64,000 nucleotides of DNA, from contig RHPI01002888.1 in NCBI GenBank assembly GCA_009103225.1, positions 79,223 through 143,222 of the forward strand, in the 5' to 3' direction. Below are positions 56,744 to 64,000 of the stretch, one piece after another. This stretch comes from Chlorokybus atmophyticus (lineage: Eukaryota; Streptophyta; Chlorokybophyceae; Chlorokybales; Chlorokybaceae). Under the pieces are notes generated by a model that saw nothing but the letters and a program-made list of their open reading frames with translations, was not told the DNA's origin and made no database searches. Positions within the stretch are counted from its first letter, which is position 1. Each line of letters opens with the position of its first letter. The translations under genes and the position numbers were made by a program.

Positions 56744-57342
56744 GGGAACGTGGCACCAGCAGCGGCTTGCGTCTGAACGCCGTCGTATGTGGTTGTTGCA
56801 GCCTCCCGTGTGCGGGCGTGGCTGCGTGTGGCCACGGCAGCTACTTTGCGTTGGGCGCGCGTGCGCGAGACCAACTCGAGAGGCAGGAAACCCTGCACCT
56901 CTCCGTCATCCTCATCCCAATGTGGCCAAAACCACGCTCGCTCTGTCCAGCAGTCGAGGCCCATGCCCATAGGGAAGTTGAAGTCCTGCCCACGCAAAAA
57001 ATCGAAGGAGCCGGCATTGGTGACTACACATTGCTGGACGATCTCGGTTGTGTGGGTTGGGTCTAACCCTGTCAACCGAATGCAAAAGGCCTCCCTGGTG
57101 ACTCCCATCACCTTATCTCGGCTACCTGTGGCAGTGTCCAACACGTACGGGCAAGGCACCAAGTCGGAGCTTGTTATGCCGAGGGACCGCGCGAGGAAGC
57201 GCCCGATGATGACAGGCTGTGCTCTAGTGTCCAACATTACTCGCTTGGGTGCCAGGCCGTTGATGGTAATGTGCTTGCCTTGGTTGGCCACCATGGCAGC
57301 ATTGGCGTTGACGCGCAGCCTCTTCATACGAGCTGTCTGCAC
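56674..57342 (-). CDS. Element 2 aspartic protease, active-site Gly changed to Arg
   Basis: Open frame of 222 residues. The retropepsin active site reads RVMLDTRAQPVIIGR, whereas element 1 has LDSGA at the same place. D-T/S-G is required for catalysis, and GGA to AGA is a single transition, so this protease is probably dead. Downstream blocks LARSLGITSSDLVPCPYVLD and NFPMGMGLDCWTERAWFWP are conserved with element 1. Confidence 0.82.
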   Translation of the reverse strand: MQTARMKRLRVNANAAMVANQGKHITINGLAPKRVMLDTRAQPVIIGRFLARSLGITSSDLVPCPYVLDTATGSRDKVMGVTREAFCIRLTGLDPTHTTEIVQQCVVTNAGSFDFLRGQDFNFPMGMGLDCWTERAWFWPHWDEDDGEVQGFLPLELVSRTRAQRKVAAVATRSHARTREAATTTYDGVQTQAAAGATFPCRNVDSSPTPYNEEQEDATTWK

Positions 57343-57559
57343 CTTTGCCTCAGTTCTCTCAGCTGGGGGTGTTGAGCGCGTTGCAGCCAGAGCTCATCTG
57401 CCTGCTGGGTCCGGAGAACCCCCTCCTTGCCCTCTCCCTCTGTCGAACCGACCTTGTCGTAGTGGTTGGTAGACACGGGGGGGCCTCGGTGCTGGAGGTT
57501 CCGGCGCTGGTTGTGGTGGCGGTGCAGATGGATGCCGCCTCTACGAAGATGGAATCATG

Positions 57560-59470
57560 CCCGCGGGTGTACCCAGTGGCTGTGGAGGAAACCCCGGCGG
57601 ACCCGGTGTTTGTGGGCCTGCCTCGCGTTCAGCTTGCTCCGCGGCGTACGTCCATCGGACAGCATGAGCCGCTTCTCTGACCAACGTCCCACGTGGCCGT
57701 GGGCTCGGTGTCTGTGTCGGTCCAATGATGATATTGAGGCATGGGCTGTAGGTATACGGCGCGTAGTAGCTGTCGCCGCATGTCGTGAGTGATGGTGGGG
57801 ACTCGCAAGATCCCTGCCATGTAGGCATCACACCTTCCTTGTACCACTCCCACATTGAGCACGGTCATGGCGCGCGCCCGTAAGGTGCGCTGGAGGTCAG
57901 TCTGCTGTGCGTGTAGCTCATGAGCAATGGCGATGCGCCGCCGTTGTCGTGCGGCTTCCACCCCTGGCAGCCGCAGCATTGCCTCTTGCACTCCCTCCAG
58001 CGTGTCCGGGGTTGTGGTGGCAGCCTCGTCGTATGCTTGTCGCAGCGAACGAACGAATGCCCCCAACCATGATGCTCGGTTGCCAAAGGCAAACAGGGGG
58101 ACAGCAGGGTGATTGGCAACGAGCCATGTCACGAGACGGGCTCGAGCGGCGCTGCCCTCTTGCATCCCCATCATCTGTCTCAATGTGTTGCCCTCAGGCC
58201 TGTGCAACATGACTGCTTGCCGGATGAGTGCGGTACGGAGTTGTTGCTCCCCCACCATACCAGCTCCTCCTCGTTGTGTGGTGTCCCCTTGCGGGGTGAG
58301 GTACCCTCGCCCCGCATCGCGTTGATCCTCAGGCATGTCGACCAAAGGAGGCAGCAGCGGGGCGATTACCCCCCTCAATTGTTGCGCCAACGCCCTCGCT
58401 TGGTCTGCAACAGTTGCTTGTCTTGGCTGTTCGATGGCGACTGCCGTGGAGTACCCTGTGGTCAGCGCCGTGGAGGCGCTGGCAACATTTGCCGGAGCTA
58501 CGGTTGGTACAATAACGGCATGTGCTGCTTCGTACGCCTGTCGGCGCGCGTCCACTTGGGCAGCTTGGTCCACCTAATAACGATGTGCTTGTTCGAGGGC
58601 AGAGAAATGCTCTTGACGACTGCCTGGAGTGAGCCCCCGGAGAGCGGGATCAGCGCCCAGCGCGATGTCTGACATGGTGACCACGAGGTCTTGTATTTTG
58701 TGGCGCTGGAGTCCGAGTGGGTACAGTGGCGAGGGCGCGAGGTCGATCTGTTGAGCGGGCATTGGTTGCCGCGTTTGACTGGGTGCGCCCTGCAATCGTG
58801 CGTGTAATGCCAAGAACAGCTGAATGGCCAGCTCTAATACTGCAGGTCGCCGGTAGGTGACCCCGAAGAGACGATCTTTCATCTCTGGTGCAGTGCCGGC
58901 GAGGATTTCATCCTCCAGCTGCTGTTGTGTGGGTTCCGGCAGCGTGTGGTACTCTGGAGGTGGTAGGGGCAAGATGCGATCATCGCGTGCCACGCGCGTG
59001 GTGCGTTGCCCCCCTGGTCCGTACGCAATGGTGGTGGGCTCCACGTTGCGTAAAACCGACGCCCAGGCGCAGTCTGCTTGTGGTCCGCGTGGCACTTGCT
59101 GTGTGATGTCAAGTGCTGGTGGCGGTGGCGTTCGAATCTCATAAAGTGGTGCAATGGGTGCGGCAGCACTACTGGAGGCGATGGTGGTGGCACCTGCAGC
59201 AGTCGTCGTTACTGAGGTGGCAGCGATGAGGGTGGCAGCAGTTGCGGCCGATGTAGTCGCTTCGATGGAGGCAGGAGTGGTGGATTCACCACCCACAAAC
59301 CCAACGACCATGGTTGTTGCGGCGTGGGTGCTTTCCATCACCGGGGACAGTGTGGTGCCAAGAGTGCTGGCACCTGCTGTCGTGGTCGGTGTGGACGCCG
59401 ACAGTGTCGTCGACGGCGTCTTCCCAGCAGTGGTTGTGGCCGAGGCAGCACCACTTGTGGCGTCCGACAA
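57560..59470 (-). other. Element 2 region of unknown function between gag and protease
   Basis: Two frames in tandem: 59470-58574 (298 residues; Ala/Thr/Ser-rich first half, then a segment with LPPPEYHTLPEPTQQQLEDE) and 58573-57629 (314 residues; contains ALAQQLRGVIAPLLPPLVD, LRQMMGMQEGSAARARLVTW and MAGILRVPTITHDMRRQLLR). They are separated by a single TAG. Element 1 conserves both parts, so they are a real product of the lineage. No family is recognised; a second structural (capsid-like) protein is possible but unproven. Confidence 0.7.
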
Positions 59471-59559
59471 TGCTGCTGTTGATGACGTGCCAGCTTCCCT
59501 GCGCGCACGTCTTGATGGTTATACGCGTGACGGCGTGGGAGTGTCCCTATCCCGTTTTG

Positions 59560-61399
59560 GTGCCATCAGTGCCCACCTAGCAGCATAGCAGGTTTGATAG
59601 TCCTGCTCCTTGTTCTCCTCCAGCTGTGCCACGCGCGCCATCCGGGCTGCCACTTGGTCAATAGCTGGTGGATTGGCTGGTGCCTTTACAGCAGCAGCTC
59701 CAGCGCGAGGACGTCCCTCAGGTCCTTTGTGCTATGGAGGGCGGTTTTTCCCTCTGTAGCCCGCATCTTCCTTGCGGGCCCCAACATTGTTGTTGTTGTT
59801 GGGGTTGTGGCCACCAGCGTTGTTGCCATTGTTGCGACCACCAGCATTGGTGCTGTTGTTGTAGCCGCCTGCGTGGTTGCTGTTGTTGTAGCCCCCGTTG
59901 TTGTTGTTATTGTTGTTGTTGTTGTTGCCGCGGTAGCCAACAGCGTTGTTGCCGTTGTTGTAGCCAATAAAGGGCCGCAGCTCAGGGAACTTGAGCCAGC
60001 ATACTGTCTCCAAGTGTCCCGTCTTGTGGCAGTAGTCGCACACAAGGTTGCCGTAATCTTCGGTGCACTCCTTTTGGTAGTGGCCATGTCGACCACATCG
60101 GTGGCACAGCACTGGAGCCACAAGGGCAGCATGAGCTGACCGTTTATCCTCGTTGTGGGTACCTTGCGGCTCTCGGCTGCGGTCCCGCCGAAGAGGCTCT
60201 GCACTTGTGCCTGCCATAGGCCACGAGGCACTGCGGTTGGTGTTCAGCACCGCTTTCTTATACACTGCGCGCTTATGGATGGCTTGTGCAGTCTCGAAAG
60301 CTTCCTTGAGGGTGTAGCCGAGGGGCCTGCTGTAGTTCAGCGTCAGGCGCGTTGACTCGCTCAGGGTGGGATCCAACTCGGCCACATACACCACTGCTGC
60401 CGCCTCCTCACTGATGATCTTGTAGTCACTGTCTTTAAGCAACCCTTCCAACCGTGAATACAGTCGGAGAGGGTCCTCGATGGGCTTCCGTCGAAAACGC
60501 CTCAACTCCTCCACCTTGCTGTTGGTTTGAGGTGGGAAGGTGCGCCGGAGTGCGGCGTAAAGGTCCTTCAACGGGGAGTCCGACATAGCCGCGCCCACCG
60601 TAAGCGCGGGTGCACGCAATGCCACTGAGCCGAGGGTGAAAACACTGCCTCCCGCTGGAGCACGCGAGTTCGGTGTTGGTAGCAGGGGCGTGCCCATCTC
60701 CAACGCTGCAGCTTGCTGCTCCTCTTGTTGCTCCCTGATGATGGCAGCGGTGCGGTTGAGTATCCTGATCCGTCGCTCGGCCTTCTTGCTTTCGATCTCT
60801 GCAGTAGTCAATGAGGCCACTACCACCTCAACTTCTTCATTCTCTGCCTTCTCCATGGCTGCAGCTAGAGTGAGACCCGTGAATGAGGCTGGCGGGGCCG
60901 CTGCTATAGGGACAGTAATCGATGGGCTATGCAGTGACGTGGAGAATATTGTGCTGGCCAGTTCGCCATAGCCATCAATCTTGTGCAACTCAGCGACGGA
61001 CTTCCACACATCATGTGCTTCGTGATCAAGGTATTGAGCGGACACACGAAACGATACCTCATCTGTCCAATCCTTGCTCTTGAGGGCTTGCTGCCGCATC
61101 TTGGAGTGGAACTTGATGATGAACTCGTCAAGTGAGGTGGTGCCAGGGCGTCCGGAGAAGCGAAGGGAGTTGGTTGAGCTGGAAGGCTCCATCTCCTCGT
61201 CGTCACTGTCCGACGGTGGTGGAGATGCTCGTCGTCGAGGAGTGGAGTGAGAGGAGGTGAAGCCGGAGACGGGGCGTGAGCCTCTGCTGCTACGGTAATC
61301 GCTCCCTTCACTTGCGCGCTCGTAGGTAAGGTTGGAGGTTGGGCTCCAGCTGTTGGGGTTCCCTTCTTCTATTGGCGAGAAAGGGGTGGGCCTGCTCAT
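59560..61399 (-). CDS. Element 2 gag with two zinc knuckles
   Basis: Open from the ATG at 61399 to a TAG at about 59732 (555 residues); the same frame continues to about 59,560. N-terminal Ser/Pro-rich segment, a capsid-like helical region (LDEFIIKFHSKMRQQALKSK, SVALRAPALTVGAAMSD, KDLYAALRRTF, EDPLRLYSRLEGLLKDSDYK), then two CCHC knuckles (CHRCGRHGHYQKEC and CDYCHKTGHLETVC), then an Asn/Gly-rich repeat tail. Knuckles bind the element RNA. The TAG after NRPP corresponds to CAG in element 1. Confidence 0.9.
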
Positions 61400-61610
61400 A
61401 CAGCTGATGCGATGGTGAAAGTGGATGAAGGGTAGAGTGTTTGTGCTCTACTATGGGATCTCCAGTGCTGCTATCACCCAACACACTGGCGCTTGTGTGC
61501 GCTATGCGATGACGGTGACAACGATGCACTGCGATGCGTACAACTACAGATGGCGATGCTGATGTGCAGCCTGCAACTACACTCGCTTGAGCAAAGAGGG
61601 TGACACTGTA

Positions 61611-62215
61611 AGTCAACAAGCCACTACTATAGGTAGTGCTGTTTACACAGTTCTTTGCATGAGTGGAAGAGAAATTACACTGTTAAGTGAGGTGAATGAG
61701 CAAGCAACACGTGGATGCTATGCCCTGACTGATGCCAACAAGCACACCGCGACCAAGTACACACAGCTCACAGCAAAGACAAGCACGGTGCACAAGAACA
61801 TGCACAGGCTCTCACATGGTGAGGGGATTCTTGGGAACCGGGACGGTGTGTTTCGTAGTTCAAGTCGCTTCACAAGCTCTTAGCTTTCTCACTTACAGTG
61901 TCACCAGCTGATCCGGTGAACACTGTGCCTACTTATACAAGTCAACTCATGACTGTCCAGAACATAAGCTAACGGTCATATCGAGGTTATTTCCACAGGA
62001 AATTGCCACGCGATATAGAACCCAACTTATAACTGAACTCACAACTGAACAGCTACGCGCGGTGCCTATGTAGGCTATGGTCATGAGCTACTCTAGAGAC
62101 ATGACCTAGCTGCTGGTCAGAGACGCGCGCGGGTCGCCATGCTGGTAAGCCGGGCGAGAGTCTCGCTGTAGGCATGCCCGATGACGACTGGCATGCCCGG
62201 GCGATAGGCATGACA
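61611..62215 (-). repeat. 5' LTR of Gypsy element 2, truncated
   Basis: 605 bp nearly identical to 51351-51954. The promoter-proximal 230 bp present in the 3' LTR is missing, and helicase-derived sequence begins at the breakpoint. The last shared bases are GCATGACA. Confidence 0.9.
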
Positions 62216-63364
62216 ATGCAAGGTCGTTGTGTTGGGCGGCGACTTTCAATATATCTTACCGGTTGTGCCGCGCGGAACACGTTCTGAAATTATACACGCC
62301 AGTTTAAAGTACTCCACAACGTGGAGCCGGATCAAGGTGATGAAGCTGCACATCAACATACGTGTGTAGACGCGACAAGCTGCAGAGGAATTCGGAGCAG
62401 AGCAGCAAGAGTTTAGCGATTTTTGGCAGCGCATCGTTGACGATCGTAACCATGTGTTTGTCGACATAGGGGTGGAGATGTTGCGCCTGGACACCGACCT
62501 TTACTGTGAAGCTTGCAGTCTTCAAGATATTTATTAAAGCCATGTACAGTGAGTTGCGCAATCAATGGACACCGAAAGCTCTCGCCGAGTACGTCATCAA
62601 CCGAGCAATCCTCACGCCCCAAATTGTGACCATCGACGAGATCAACGCGCTAATGATGGCACGTTTTACCAATAATACGTGCCGGTGAACATTTAGATAT
62701 ATCTACAGCCGCATATAACCATCATGCATGTATTCTAAGAATGCCACTTACCCGCCACAATGCGCAGATGAGGGGAGGGTATATCGCAACGCTGATTCCG
62801 TGGCACCAGAGGTGCAAGTAAACCACCACCCCATTGAGTATCTTAACAGCATCGTGGTGTTCGGCTTACCTCCGCATGAGTTGCGTCTCAAGATAGGCAG
62901 CCTGATCATATTGCTGCGAGATGTGATTGATGGGCTAACGAACGGGACGCGTCTGATTTGCAAAAGCCTTATGCAACATATGATTTATGATGAAGTGGCT
63001 ACGGGACCGGCTAAAAGCAGACAAGTGCTCATCCCTCGACTGATGATTACGCCCTTAAGTGTGGAGGGTATGCCGTTCACGCTGAGGCGTAGACAATATT
63101 CAATACGCGCAGCTTTCGCCAGGACCATCAACAAGTCTCAAGGCCAAGGCTTACACATGATGGGAGTTTAGTTGCCTGAGCATGTATTCACGCACGGTCA
63201 ACTGTATGTGTCGTTGTCGCACGTCGGTGGCAGAGCGGGTGCGCCTGCTGGCAACCAATAACGTGCAGCAAAAGAAAGTCGAGCCCGCAGTGGTGTACAT
63301 AAGGAACGTTTTGTATCATGAGGTTTTGTCTCGCGATGTTTTAAATGGATACGTGTATATTTAA
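62216..63364 (+). pseudogene. PIF1-type helicase of a Helitron-like element, N-truncated and broken
   Basis: Reads in from the breakpoint as KVVVLGGDFQYILPVVPRGT, the PIF1 motif III region, and continues with RAILTPQIVTIDEINALMM, LPPHELRLKIGSLIILLRDV, NGTRLICKSLMQHM, FARTINKSQGQGLHMMGV and HGQLYVSLSHVGG. Motifs I and II and any Rep domain are absent. It is interrupted by a TAG, a TAA and frame changes. Such C-terminal helicase pieces are typical of decayed Helitrons, but a stand-alone PIF1 gene cannot be excluded. Confidence 0.85.
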
Positions 63365-63861
63365 CGCATTAAAACTATATCCATCTCAATGCACATTGGT
63401 TACATATACATTGGTTATATATGTATACATTCAATGTATGCATGCTTCATCAAGTATCAATCTATAATGTCATGATGACATGTTAGTTAGTCATAGTATT
63501 TACATATCTATATTATCAACCTTCGGCCTGATGGTGTTGATTCTCCTATCGCATTGTAATCCTGAAAATGATAAGCACATCACATATAATTCAAAAATGC
63601 GCAACAATCGCATATGCATAAAATATACCAAAAATGCGTACATTATAAATGGCTTGATTTATGTCCTTTCACTCATGGTTGTGCCACGGGTCAACGCACT
63701 AGCTCAATTACAAATACACATGTTTTCATTCAATTCATATAATGTACAGCATAAAAGTTTACGTCGAACTGTATTGCTTAATGAAAGACATGCTCATTGA
63801 TGCAAATCTGACAGACAATTGTAATAGCCACATGTGCGGCTTGATTACCGTAATTACCCCA
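63365..63861. other. AT-rich sequence downstream of the helicase, no gene seen
   Basis: About 500 bp with short palindromic TATACATATA/ATGTATAC blocks near 63,400-63,445. No protein or RNA gene is recognisable. Confidence 0.45.
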
Positions 63862-63955
63862 ACACAGTCCCCCCTTTTTGTACGATCCCTCCCTTGATTT
63901 TGCTGAGGGGGACTGTGTATGGGGGGGGATTGTGTTACAGTTGGGGGGACTGTGT
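63862..63955. repeat. Inverted and direct repeats of ACACAGTCCCCC / GGGGGACTGTGT
   Basis: ACACAGTCCCCCC at 63862-63874 faces GGGGGACTGTGT at 63907-63918 and GGGGGGACTGTGT at 63943-63955, with a diverged GGGGATTGTGTT between them (63925-63936). The block adjoins the terminal poly-C run. Confidence 0.85.
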
Positions 63956-63972
63956 CGTGTAGCTAAGCGCAG

Positions 63973-64000
63973 CCCCCCCCCCCCCCCCCCCCCCCCCCCC
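63973..64000 (+). repeat. Poly-C run at the window end
   Basis: At least 28 C, continuing past the window edge. Confidence 0.9.

Larger units (their letters stand above)
51351..62215 (-). mobile_element. Ty3/Gypsy LTR retrotransposon, element 2, with DNA methyltransferase and PHD finger
   Basis: Minus-strand element of about 10.9 kb. Order 5' to 3': truncated 5' LTR (61611-62215), gag, unknown region, aspartic protease, C5 DNA methyltransferase, RT/RNase H, integrase, PHD finger, polypurine tract (complement of 52187-52205) and 3' LTR (51351-52186). Integrase after RNase H defines Gypsy. It is better preserved than element 1, but several stops and frameshifts make it inactive as read. Confidence 0.93.

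Noticed and set aside
1-64000. tRNA, rRNA genes or CRISPR arrays
   Set aside because: No cloverleaf-like gene, rRNA segment or regularly spaced repeat array was noticed. tRNAscan-SE and Infernal would be decisive but could not be run.

Overview
This is a eukaryotic nuclear window, most likely from a chlorophyte green alga. The host genes are cut into many short exons. The proteins fit the green lineage: a CDC48B-type AAA ATPase, a plant-like PP2A A subunit, plastid- or mitochondrion-type leader peptides, and Gypsy elements carrying a cytosine methyltransferase of a kind I associate with green algae. A dynein-arm assembly factor (DNAAF3) implies that some life stage has motile flagella. The standard genetic code fits all host genes. 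The species cannot be named from the sequence alone.

Region 1 to about 31,700 is host gene space. Six genes were spliced by eye with every exon phase closing: DNAAF3 (+, 1051-4889), PP2A scaffold subunit A (-, 11272-14041), CDC48B (+, 15356-18517), a plastid-type atypical SDR (-, 19809-21604), acetyl-CoA synthetase (+, 21730-25487) and a triple-PAS protein (-, 26403-30404). The last exon of the PAS gene is less certain. A seventh gene, a BTB-BACK-MATH-like protein (-, 5589-9225), has an unresolved N-terminal part. Gene orientation gives convergent ends (DNAAF3/BTB, CDC48B/SDR, ACS/PAS) and divergent starts (PP2A/CDC48B, and SDR/ACS with only 125 bp between start codons). Several introns contain long alternating purine-pyrimidine (TG/CG) tracts.

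Region 31,700 to 35,100 holds repeats without a recognised gene: a 294-bp tandem duplication, an inverted third copy that makes a possible TIR element, short direct repeats, an LTR remnant and a 95-nt poly-C run.

Region 35,139 to 62,215 contains two related Ty3/Gypsy elements on the minus strand, arranged head to tail with their LTRs directly abutting near 51,350. Reading 5' to 3' on the minus strand, each has gag with two zinc knuckles, a large conserved region of unknown function, an aspartic protease, a C5 cytosine DNA methyltransferase, reverse transcriptase/RNase H, a DDE integrase and a terminal PHD finger. An element that carries both a DNA-methylation writer and a chromatin reader is the most interesting find in the window. 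Both copies are decayed. A 4.9-kb Ty1/Copia element (37509-42418) is nested in the first Gypsy copy, with near-identical LTRs, a perfect 5-bp target duplication (CACCT) and a primer site of the Drosophila-copia half-tRNA type.

Region 62,216 to 64,000 starts with an N-terminally truncated PIF1/Helitron-type helicase pseudogene fused to the broken LTR of the second Gypsy element. It continues into AT-rich sequence and ends with a G/C-tract inverted repeat and a terminal poly-C run. Assembly gaps lie at 1317-1490 and 44169-44416.
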